64,000 nucleotides of DNA from Waddlia chondrophila WSU 86-1044 (lineage in GTDB: Bacteria > Chlamydiota > Chlamydiia > Chlamydiales > CAMCWV01), in the NCBI GenBank assembly GCA_945882915.1, contig CAMCWV010000001.1, forward strand, positions 97,555-161,554. The letters are read 5' to 3'. The translations under genes were made by a program, and so were the position numbers. Of this stretch, positions 25,935-34,500 are shown in pieces. The notes beneath the pieces are model-generated. The model saw only the letters and a program-made list of their open reading frames with translations. It was not told where the DNA came from and ran no database searches. Position 1 is the stretch's first letter. The number at the start of each line of letters is the position of its first letter.

Positions 25935-27114
25935 GAATGTTACTAATACAGTTGCAGCAATCAAGCATTACTACGACGATGTCAAGCTGCATGGCGAGTC
26001 GCTTGTTGTGCCAGTTCGTTACTGTTCACTTGGCGTTACCCAACTTTGGCGGGCCCCCTGGCATTATGACAACAAAATGGCCAGACTTGTCGAGCTCGTA
26101 TGCAGAGCAGCTGCAGCTATTATTTGCTCTGGCCTATTCATCCCCACGGCAGCCATTTCCCTTGTTGGCTTAAGCATTAAATGCATCGATGAAAGCCGCC
26201 AACCGATTAAACCAGGCAGCGGCAAAGATCAAGTAGAGTCTATGCCATCAGCTTCTAGCTCAGTCGTTTTAACACCAGCACCAGGACCAGCACCAGCACC
26301 AGTGGGAGGAAACGCTGCCGCAGCCATTATAGTAGAGCAACCAGAAGGGCTTCTAAAAACAACGCCAGCCTCACCCAGGCAGGCACAAAAGGCCCAAGGT
26401 AACATTCTAGACATGAGTCGACTTCCCGTTGATCTGCGCGGAGTAATTGACGTTCCTGGTGATGGCCACTGCCTCTACTACTCGATGTGCATTGGCCTGT
26501 CCTTCCTCTTACCAGAGCTACAAAAACTAGAGCTTCCTGACGGATGTGTCCTGCCTGCAAACGGAGGCACCCTTCCAGGCGTGCCTGCTTTAAGAAAACT
26601 TGCCAATGACTTTATCCGCGAAAAGCATGCAACAGACCCGGCCCTTCAAGGCTATGTCCGTGAGGCCATTGCTGCTGCTAACGCTAAATACAGCGCAGAA
26701 AAGGATGGGGCAAACGCAACAACCAATTTTTTATTTGGAGAAAAAAGCATTATTCAAGTTGCGTGCACTCAGCGTCTGGCAGAAGCAGAGCATAAATACC
26801 GAAGCATTAACAATCCTGAAGAGTACTTTGTACGGGCAATGGAAGAGCCTGCTTTTTGGGGCTCACAAGCGGAATTCTATGCCCTAAGCCATATCTACCA
26901 AACGACCATCCAAATCATAGACGAGGTCAGCGGCGATCTTATTAGAGCGCGCGAGCCCGTCAATCCTGAGTACAGCACACAAGGCCGCGCAGTAGTCCGC
27001 CTAGTCGGGGCTGGCGGCCACTTCAAGGTTATGCAGCCAGGTGCCGAAGTCCGAGAAGTCGTCGAAGAAGATCGAGCGAATATCCTCGCTCTGCTTGCCA
27101 TCCCAGACGAATAA
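25927..27114 (+). CDS. OTU-type cysteine protease paralogue 2
   Basis: Encodes 395 residues, starting MSLNVTNTVAAIKHYY. The N-terminal 100 residues match paralogue 1, including the hydrophobic segment at about 58-85; a Pro/Ala linker (TPAPGPAPAPVGG) follows. The OTU domain runs from about 170 to 385 with VPGDGHCLYYSM (Asp179, Cys182), EEPAFWGSQAEFYALSHIY and GGHFKV (His365), so a full Asp-Cys-His set is present. Expected role: deubiquitinase, probably delivered into the host; no ubiquitin system is known in these bacteria. Delivery by type III secretion is inference. It has the same leader as paralogue 3. Confidence 0.87.
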   Translation: MSLNVTNTVAAIKHYYDDVKLHGESLVVPVRYCSLGVTQLWRAPWHYDNKMARLVELVCRAAAAIICSGLFIPTAAISLVGLSIKCIDESRQPIKPGSGKDQVESMPSASSSVVLTPAPGPAPAPVGGNAAAAIIVEQPEGLLKTTPASPRQAQKAQGNILDMSRLPVDLRGVIDVPGDGHCLYYSMCIGLSFLLPELQKLELPDGCVLPANGGTLPGVPALRKLANDFIREKHATDPALQGYVREAIAAANAKYSAEKDGANATTNFLFGEKSIIQVACTQRLAEAEHKYRSINNPEEYFVRAMEEPAFWGSQAEFYALSHIYQTTIQIIDEVSGDLIRAREPVNPEYSTQGRAVVRLVGAGGHFKVMQPGAEVREVVEEDRANILALLAIPDE

Positions 27115-27162
27115 CCGCCGATGGCAAACGCACAAATGACGCATTTAAGCGCCTTGGGGCTA

Positions 27163-27455
27163 TATTAATGGGCAGCGGTCTGAAAGACCGCCGCTCAATC
27201 CCAAAGACATTTTTCCTCTTAAAAGATTTTGTCTGTTTTTTTTACACTGAGAATGAGGCAATTACTTCAGCAGTTCCCGCTAGACTTTTTCTTACCCAGG
27301 GTTGCGTTACCCTTTAAGGTGATTTAAAAAAGATGTTTGCAAACAGACCTACTTGTTATAATTAATCAAGAAGGCTTGTCAAAAGCAGAAAAAAGACAAT
27401 TCAACAATCTTTTATAAATTTGCCGTAACTAAAGCGGAGTGAATTTTATGTCATT
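27163..27455. repeat. direct repeat, leader of OTU gene 3 (copy of 25642-25934)
   Basis: Same length and order as the leader of OTU gene 2. The loop of the GCGGTCT / AGACCGC hairpin reads GAA here (27182-27184) and TTC there (25661-25663), that is, inverted. Confidence 0.9.
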
Positions 27456-29232
27456 CGGTCTCCCCCCCCCATATGCAGCGCCTAATTCTCCCGCCAACAA
27501 TACCTCGAAGCCTGGCAATCCGTTTATGAAACTAGGTCAATTCCTTGCACGTAAAGTTACCCAGCTTTTTGCGAATGATTCAACGTCTAGCAACAAAATA
27601 GCCAAGCTTGTCGAGCGCGTATCCGGCGTAGCTAAAGCTATTTTTAGCGCTAGCCTGTGCATCCCCAGGACACCCAGTCCCATTAGTAAGCCGGTCATTA
27701 CCCGCAGCGCTAATAGCCACCTACCCCCATTATTAGCACCCGCCGCTGCCGGAGCCTCTTCTGCTGGGGCAAAAACGCTACTCACCCCTCAAATTAGCCC
27801 CATGGCCTCTTTAGGGGCGCGAATTGAAGTTGCAGGCAAGCAGCTTTCCTCCTCAACAAACGAAAGCGCCAAAGAGAAAGCCACTAATACCTTACTTGAG
27901 TTAATCACCAATTTCAAAAAAGCATTCCAGGTCACCGACGTGGATTATCAAAAACTTAAAGCTGATCCGACCTCTGCTAGAGACGTTCGTGTGATAGCCT
28001 TCTCTCAAGTAGAAGAAGCAACAAAGCTTCTACTTAAGGCGCTCGACGCGCCAGTCAAGGCGCCAGTCAAGGCGCCAGCCCCATCCACGCAGACACCAAA
28101 GGCCCCAGGCCAACCCTCATTATTAGCATCCGCTAAACCAAGGCTTACGCAACAAGCATTAGCGTTTAAAGACCCTGCCGCACTCCTTTCTGCTAGGACA
28201 AAAGCGCCTACTTCCGACTCTCAAATTAGCTTTATGGCCTCTTTAGGGGCACGAATTGAAGTTGCAGGCAAGGAGCTTTCCTCCTCAATAACCGAAAGCG
28301 CCAAAGAGAAAGCCCCTGCTATCTTATTTGACTTAATCCACAAGTTCCGGGAGACAGAAAGTTTCTACAAAATGGACCTTAAAGCTGTTCCTGGCTCGGA
28401 AACTGATCAGGTCTCTTACGCAACAGCCCTCTCTCAAGTAGAAGCAGCAGAAAAGCTTCTACTTGGGGCGCCAGTCAAGGCGCCAGCCCCACCTAGGCAC
28501 ACACAAAAGGCCTCAGGCACCACTCCATACAAGACCCCATATCCCGCTGATGGGCGCGGAGTAATTGACGTTCCTGGTGATGGCGATTGCCTCTACCACT
28601 CGATGGCCATTGGCTTGTCCTTCCTCTTACCAGAGCTACAAAAACTAGGGCTTCTTAACGGATGCATCCTACCTGCAAATGGAGGCACCATTCCAGATGT
28701 TCCCACTTTAAGAACGCTTGCCAATAACTATATCCGCGCACACCATGCCAGAGACCCGGCCCTTCGAGGCTATGTCGGTGAGGCCATTGTTGCTGCTAAC
28801 AAAAAATACGAAAAAGACTTGAAGACTGAGACGGCGTCAATCAATACGCTCTTGACTACAAACGCCATTGCGCAAACTGCTCACGCTCAGCAACTGGCAG
28901 ACACAGAGCATAAATACCGACCCATTAACAATCCTGAAGAGTACTTTGTACGGGCAATGGAAGAGCCTGCTTTTTGGGGCTCACAAGCGGAATTCTATGC
29001 CCTAAGCCGCATCTACAAAACGACCATCCAAATCATAGACACCAGCGGCAACGATCTTATTCAAGCGCGCCCCCCCGTTAATCCTGAGTACGCCACAGGA
29101 AACCACCCTGCAGTTCGCCTAGTCCTCCCCGGCGGCCACTTCCAGGTTTTGACGCCAACTGCCAAGGTCCGAGAAGTCCCCGAAGAAGATCGAGCGGCTA
29201 TCCTCGCTGCTCTTGCCGTCCCAGACGAATAA
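27448..29232 (+). CDS. OTU-type cysteine protease paralogue 3, with duplicated N-terminal module
   Basis: Encodes 594 residues from the ATG at 27448, which aligns with the start of paralogue 2; a GTG nine bases upstream is an alternative. The N-terminus is only loosely related to the other copies. Residues about 116-206 and 260-342 are an internal duplication (both begin MASLGARIEVAGK and contain ESAKEKA), separated by a Pro/Ala linker with a KAPVKAPVKAP repeat. The OTU domain has VPGDGDCLYHSM (Asp378, Cys381), EEPAFWGSQAEFYALSRIY and GGHFQV (His564), so it should be active. Likely host-directed deubiquitinase. Confidence 0.87.
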   Translation: MSFGLPPPYAAPNSPANNTSKPGNPFMKLGQFLARKVTQLFANDSTSSNKIAKLVERVSGVAKAIFSASLCIPRTPSPISKPVITRSANSHLPPLLAPAAAGASSAGAKTLLTPQISPMASLGARIEVAGKQLSSSTNESAKEKATNTLLELITNFKKAFQVTDVDYQKLKADPTSARDVRVIAFSQVEEATKLLLKALDAPVKAPVKAPAPSTQTPKAPGQPSLLASAKPRLTQQALAFKDPAALLSARTKAPTSDSQISFMASLGARIEVAGKELSSSITESAKEKAPAILFDLIHKFRETESFYKMDLKAVPGSETDQVSYATALSQVEAAEKLLLGAPVKAPAPPRHTQKASGTTPYKTPYPADGRGVIDVPGDGDCLYHSMAIGLSFLLPELQKLGLLNGCILPANGGTIPDVPTLRTLANNYIRAHHARDPALRGYVGEAIVAANKKYEKDLKTETASINTLLTTNAIAQTAHAQQLADTEHKYRPINNPEEYFVRAMEEPAFWGSQAEFYALSRIYKTTIQIIDTSGNDLIQARPPVNPEYATGNHPAVRLVLPGGHFQVLTPTAKVREVPEEDRAAILAALAVPDE

Positions 29233-29280
29233 CCGCCGATGGCAAACGCATAAATTACGCATTTAAGCGCCTTTGGGCTT

Positions 29281-29757
29281 TTACATGTGGAGGAGTTTAA
29301 GGGCCTCTTGCTTTATGCGAAGGTAGATGGCTGCAAGGCCGTTAGCTCTGCCGGGGGTTAAGCTTGTAGGGATGTTTAACTCGGTTAAATAAGCCGGTTT
29401 GCAGTTCAAAATTGTTTCGGGAGTTTCTTCGTTATAAACGGCGAGTAGCAAGGCGAGTAGGCCATTAGAAATCAAAGCATCTGACTCCCCTTCAAAAAAC
29501 ACCACGCCCCCTTCTAAACGAGCCTTTAGATAGGTGTTGCTTTGACACCCTTCTACAAGGTTTTCTTCAGTCTTAAGGGTGCTATCCAAACGAGGCAATT
29601 TTTTGCCGAGATCAATAATTTTCTTGTAAGACGCTTCAGCAGATTTATTGCTGCTTTGACATGAGGCAAACACATCTTTAATCTGCTTTTGCTTTTTTAA
29701 ACATGAGGCAAACACATCTTTAATCTGCTTTTGCTTTTTTAAACAAGACTCGAGCAT
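29281..29757 (-). CDS. sufE: SufE-like sulfur acceptor protein
   Basis: Encodes 158 residues. The SufE pattern is plain: KKIIDLGKKLPRLD, the acceptor cysteine in LVEGCQSNTYLKARL, FFEGESDALISNGLLALLLAVYN and LTPGRANGLAAIYLRIKQEAL. SufE takes persulfide from SufS and passes it to the SUF scaffold for Fe-S cluster assembly. The first 35 residues contain a perfect 42-base tandem duplication (29659-29700 and 29701-29742), giving CLKKQKQIKDVFAS twice. It converges on OTU gene 3. A working SufS must be encoded elsewhere, because the NifS-like protein here looks inactive. Confidence 0.88.
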   Translation of the reverse strand: MLESCLKKQKQIKDVFASCLKKQKQIKDVFASCQSSNKSAEASYKKIIDLGKKLPRLDSTLKTEENLVEGCQSNTYLKARLEGGVVFFEGESDALISNGLLALLLAVYNEETPETILNCKPAYLTELNIPTSLTPGRANGLAAIYLRIKQEALKLLHM

Positions 29758-29885
29758 ATCCCACCAAGTAAATAATAAAGTCGATTAAAGCCCTATTCTA
29801 AGGCTTTGCCCACATAATTGTCATTGCAGCCTTTCAGGCTATATGGGAGACCCATTCAAAAGTAATACGGGTCAGAAGGATTACA

Positions 29886-29955
29886 TATACTCCTCGTAGC
29901 TGAAAATGGGGCTTTGGCGCCGTCCAAATTCCCATTTTCAGCTAAGCGGAGTATA
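29886..29955. repeat. TATACTCC palindromic element, short form
   Basis: 70 bases: TATACTCCTCGTAGCTGAAA, a GGGGCTTTGGCGCCGTCC core, and CATTTTCAGCTAAGCGGAGTATA. Confidence 0.9.
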
Positions 29956-30018
29956 TGCCCTCGTGCTTGACAGCGTTTAGCTTAGCGCCCGCTTAAGGAA
30001 CGAGCGGTAGCGAATTAA

Positions 30019-30200
30019 GGAGCGAGCGGTAGCGTTGCTCTTTGGAGTGCTGGGACAAGTCTAACGCTTTGTTAGGACTCGACCTGTCGAGTCCACTGAA
30101 CCTTAGCAAGCGAACGTGTGTATCTGGCCCTCGCCATGTCGAGGGCTGGTGAAAGCTAGGACATGTCCCAGCACTCCAAAGAGTTCGCTTCGCTCACTCC
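30019..30200. repeat. nested-hairpin repeat family, copy B (reverse orientation)
   Basis: Same outer arms as copy A at 8718-8896, with the centre reversed. Internal hairpins GGACTCGACCTGTCGAGTCC (30075-30094) and GCCCTCGCCATGTCGAGGGC (30127-30146). The second occupies the place of GGGAGGGAC / GTCCCTCCC in copy A. Confidence 0.85.
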
Positions 30201-30271
30201 CTAAACCCCACTGAATTAAACGTTATTTACCAGCTCTATTTTTTAAAGTAAGAGTCCTAGCGCTCTATTTA

Positions 30272-30341
30272 TATACTCCTCGTAGCTGAAAATGGGGCTT
30301 TGGCGCCGTCCAAATTCCCGTTTTCAGCTACGAGGAGTATA
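30272..30341. repeat. TATACTCC palindromic element, short form
   Basis: 70 bases, with ends TATACTCCTCGTAGCTGAAA and TTTCAGCTACGAGGAGTATA. Ends 23 bases from the 3' end of tRNA-Leu. Confidence 0.9.
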
Positions 30342-30364
30342 TAACGACAACCGTTCGGTAAAAA

Positions 30365-30447
30365 TACCGGTGACTGGACTCGAACCAGCACTCCCTTGCG
30401 GGAAGTAGATTTTGAGTCTACCGCGTCTACCATTCCGCCACATCGGC
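30365..30447 (-). tRNA. tRNA-Leu (anticodon CAA)
   Basis: 83 nt on the minus strand, beginning GCCGATGTGGCGGAATGG. Anticodon stem GTAGA / TCTAC with loop CTCAAAA gives anticodon CAA. A long variable arm (CCCGCAAGGG) marks a class II leucine tRNA, and the T arm reads GGTTCGAGTCC. The acceptor stem has one A-C mismatch and a closing G-U. CCA is not encoded. Confidence 0.93.
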
Positions 30448-30817
30448 ATAACATCCGAGATATCCTCAGATTTTATGCATCACAGTTTAGACAAACCGGA
30501 AGTTTCCTGGAAACAAAAAATGTAACCATTTCCTGTTTGTGAAAACAGAGGGGCGTAGATGAAGGAGAAAGAGTCTTAGCGTTGTTGCATAATTCTTTTT
30601 CCGCTTTTCTCTTTTTCTATTTCTCTCTCTGTGTTCTCCATGCCTCTGTGTTTCAAATATCTTAATATCAAGTTTTTGAAGCACAGAGGCGTGAGAGCTT
30701 TCGTGCAGGTCTAATCTGAGCTTATTTACATTACGCTGTACTAGTGGTCCGTCAACATTCAAATTGCTGGGGTGCTAGCTTAACGGATTTCGAAAGAGGT
30801 CTATTGTGATTTTAAAA

Positions 30818-30847
30818 TTGATTTGGCAATATCCCGGATTTGATAAT
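30818..30847 (+). promoter_or_regulatory. possible promoter of the LysM lipoprotein operon
   Basis: TTGATT at 30818-30823 and GATAAT at 30842-30847 with an 18-base spacer, 43 bases before the start codon. Confidence 0.4.
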
Positions 30848-30890
30848 ACCATAAATATTATCACTCTAAACAAGAAATGGTTGCGTTTTT

Positions 30891-31586
30891 ATGACTACTC
30901 GACGCCTCAGCCCTCTTTTGCCCCTATTGCTTCCCCTGCTTAGCCTCTCTTTTGGCTGTCATCAAACCCCTCCAGATCCCACCTATGCAAGAGAAGCCTA
31001 CCTTAAACAGCAAGCTGCCAAACAAGAGCCGACCTCTACTCACTATTTAAATGAGCTCGCGCAGCCAAATCTTACCGTCCCGATCCACTCTAACGCCCAT
31101 GCTGAATGGAAAAAAGAAGCTTACGAATCCTACGAGCAGTGGACAACCCGCCTAACAGAAACCCTCGCCTACAATGACGTTGTCATAAGAAATTCCGAAG
31201 GGAAGCTCGAGTTGATCGAAAAAGAACAAATAACCATCGCAAAAAGGATTAAAGAGCTCACAGAGGCAAACGAAACGATGCAAAAGCTCCTCGTTCTTCC
31301 TCCTAAAACAAACGGGAAAGAAGAGGTCTATAAAACACTCATCCGTCCCCCATTCACTATTCATTTAGTGACAAAGGGAGACACCCTATACTCGATTGCA
31401 ATGAAATATTACGGCTCTTCGACAATGGTCGATAAAATCCTTTTATGGAATCAAGAGTGGATACGAAGCCCCGGCCAGCTCATTGCAGGGCTTGGCCTTA
31501 TTCTCTTTATGGACAATACAGAAGAACAGGGGCAGTCGATTGTCGATGCCTACATTAAACAGCTCCAACAAAGTTACACCCAATAA
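30891..31586 (+). CDS. LysM-domain lipoprotein
   Basis: Encodes 231 residues. The N-terminus is a lipoprotein signal (LLPLLLPLLSLSFGC, lipobox ending at Cys23). A helical middle region leads to a C-terminal LysM domain at about 160-210 (HLVTKGDTLYSIAMKYYGSS ... ILLWNQEW ... LIAGLGLILF), a fold that binds N-acetylglucosamine in peptidoglycan. It is expected in the periplasm, anchored to a membrane by lipid. It starts the operon and ends 6 bases before the giant TPR protein, so the two probably act together. Confidence 0.88.
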   Translation: MTTRRLSPLLPLLLPLLSLSFGCHQTPPDPTYAREAYLKQQAAKQEPTSTHYLNELAQPNLTVPIHSNAHAEWKKEAYESYEQWTTRLTETLAYNDVVIRNSEGKLELIEKEQITIAKRIKELTEANETMQKLLVLPPKTNGKEEVYKTLIRPPFTIHLVTKGDTLYSIAMKYYGSSTMVDKILLWNQEWIRSPGQLIAGLGLILFMDNTEEQGQSIVDAYIKQLQQSYTQ

Positions 31587-31592
31587 AAGTCC

Positions 31593-34500
31593 ATGCCTTC
31601 AAATGACGAAGAAATCATCGAAGATGTCGCTGATGTGGAGTTTGATCCTTCTCTTCAGGGCAAAATTATTGATCATGGAAACAAAAGGTCGACCATCATC
31701 CGAATTCTCATCGGGGTCGTTGTCATTCTCCTGGTTTCCGGCGGCGGGTGGTCTACTTATTACCTAACGCGAACAAATTCAAAAGATTTGGCAGAAAGAC
31801 TTCAAAAATATGAAGTACTCCAAAAATTCTACCAGGCTGCCGCTGCAAAAATTAACGATCCTACTACTAACCAAGACGAGCTGAAATTAGCTGTTGTTCA
31901 GCTCATTGAAGTCGCGCAAACGCCCCTTAAAGTATCACAATCTCAAAACGTCCCAGAGGTCCCCGAAAAGACCCTTGCCATGCTAAAAGCCCTCGAAGGA
32001 CTTTTGCGCCTTCAGCTTGAAGGGGGGCTTGATGTCGGGACTGCCGAAGGAAAAACCTTTTACGACGAACAACTCATAAAGCTTGGTGAAGAAAAACTGG
32101 AGTATTTCTCAGAAAACACCAAAACTTCCATCCCCCTTCTCCAGTCCGCTTGGCCCAGAAAGCAGCTTCAAATCTTAAAAGAGAGCCCTGATGCTCCAGG
32201 ACGCGCTCAAGACATCGCTCTGCTGCAAAGCCAAATCAACCAGATTTCAGCAAAAGAGTCTTTTACGATTGTTGCCCCCGCTTATCTCCTTGGAAAGTGG
32301 TTTAATCACAAGCACGACAAACTCCACGCCGAAGAGTGCTTTCAAATTGGGCGCCATTATATCGAAGGGTACCGCCAGGGGTATTCTTTTTTTGCTGGCA
32401 AGCACCCCTCTGCGCTCACTCCTCTATGGGATGAGTACGTTGGTTGCCTTACCAGCCTTTCTCAGCTTGCGATGCAAAACCAAAAGTATCGGTTGGCCCG
32501 TTCCTATCTCGTAAAAATCTTTAAAACTCCCCACCCTTCTGTTGACGAAGAAACTTACTACAATCCCAGCTTAGAAGCCGAAAATACTGCTGAAAAGCTA
32601 GCATTAGTTAACCACGAAATCACCACCATCAACCGCGATATTACAATCACTAAAAAAGCGATTGCCGACCCTTTAATGCTCCCTACTTTTCCGCAATTCC
32701 AGGCTTCTCATACCGACCAAAGCATTGACTGGAGCCACCTCATCAACATGCTAAGGCAGCACGCCTTTACGCCTAGCCTTGCCCCCAAGCAGCTTCTTTC
32801 TCCTATACAGGGCGTCTGGCAAGCACTAACTCCTTCGCTCCGGAGCGAAATTCTCTTGCACAAAGACTATAGCTGGCTAACCCGATCGACAAAGGAAGAG
32901 ATCGTCGAAATTCTAAACAACGTCGTTCAGGACCCTGCCTTTTGGCAGTCGGTGACCTTTCAACCCGAAGCGCTCTCAACAGTTGGCAAGTCCTTAGTCC
33001 AAAAAACACCCGCAGCTCTATCGCGCGATGAAATCGCGCTACTTAACCGAGAAGTTCTCGACGCCTCTCTCGGAGCTGCCCTTATTAATGAATACGTGCT
33101 TGAAGATGGGACAAGACTAAGCAGCTACCTCAGAGCAGACCAAGTACAGCTACTCGTAAACCTCTACGAAGAGAAATTAAGAGAAGGGCCCGTTTCTTCA
33201 TCACAGCGGGCCGAGCTTCGCAATACAATTAAAGCCATCTATGACGGGACCCTCCACCCCACACTCCTCAATCTCTCTATAGAATTACACGAAAGCCAAG
33301 CCTCTATTGAGCAAAGAATCGCTCAAACAGAGCAGGTTTTTCAGACTCAAGGGAAAATTCTTAGCGCCATCGAAGAGCAGCTCCAACAACAAATCATAAT
33401 AGGAGTGATTGACCCCGAGTCCCTTAAAAAGCTAAGAGGCGCACAGGCTTTGGCTGAAACCAGGCGGCTACAAGCAAGGCTAGGCAGACAACGCGCTGAC
33501 TCCGATTTAAACGCTTTAAACGTTGTTGTCGGCAACCTTACAAGCGATTTAAGGCAAAAGCTTGCCAACCTTGAAGCTCGCCTAGCCGAGTCGGTAGAGA
33601 ATCAAAGACGGCTCCAAAGCAAATCGCTCCGAGATGAGGACAGCCTTCTTGTCAGATTAAACGAACAGATCCACTTACATCAGAACTACGTTACCCTATT
33701 AGAGCGGCTTCAGCACAATCAGGGAGACCTCACACTTAAAGAGCTCGTGACTCAAAAGCAAAAGATCGACTCCCAGATTGAAAGCGCGCAGCAAGTGCTA
33801 GCCACTGCAAAAGGAGAAGACAAAGAAGATGCCGAGTCCACCTACTCTTTGCTACAGCACAAACAGCATCAAATCATCCAGAAGTTAACGGCTCTTTTTG
33901 AGCCTATGCATCAAGTCGTGACTGAAATCGCTTCAAAAGAAGAAGAGATTTGGAGAGCAAAAGAGCGCCTTGTCCGCACGCGTCAAGAAATCGCGGGGCT
34001 GGTAGGAGATGAAGCCTCTTCTGGAACTATTTCAGAGAAAGCCAAGCAAAGAGCCGAGCTTTTGCTCATGAATGCTGATGGTGTTATTGATAACGCTCAG
34101 TTAAACGAAGAGATCGCGACGCTTAACGACGAAATTGCCAAAGACCAAGCCAGACTTAGCATCCTCATGCAACAGGAAAACCAGGCTCTGGTCATATTAA
34201 CAACCTTCTTTCCCTCTCCTGAAAACGTTGACACTCTTGTTGTAAAAGGGAATTTAACAGAACTCCACCGCCAGTTAATAAAACAAAAAGAGCTCGTAAC
34301 GGAATATAACGCACTTTGGAAGCATTTTGAACTGGGTCAGGACACTCAAACACAAGAAACGATCATTCTCGAAAACCTCCAGCTGATTGATAATAGCCTG
34401 AAAAAAACAGAGCGTCTTTCTGAGCAGCAAACAACAGATATTGCTCGCTACATGCAAAATATCATCGTTGCCAGAGGCCGCGTAAGCAGCAACGAGCAAC

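Larger units (their letters stand above)
29758..30890. other. 1.1-kb repeat-rich region with one tRNA gene
   Basis: Holds two short palindromic elements, one nested-hairpin repeat, a CACAGAGGCGTGAGAG hairpin module (about 30540-30705), a fragment (about 29813-29850, CATTGCAGCCTTTCAGGCT) of the inverted repeat at 54587-54839, and tRNA-Leu. 30706-30817 shows nothing I can assign. Confidence 0.6.

Noticed and set aside
30269..30454. 61-codon minus-strand frame (MVDAVDSKSTSRKGVLVRVQSP)
   Set aside because: This is the well-known false reading of a leucine tRNA gene.
30800..30850. Sigma-54 promoter before the LysM operon (TTGGCAATATCCCGGATTTG)
   Set aside because: The GG is present but the -12 element reads GGA, not TTGC; a sigma-66/70 type pair fits better.
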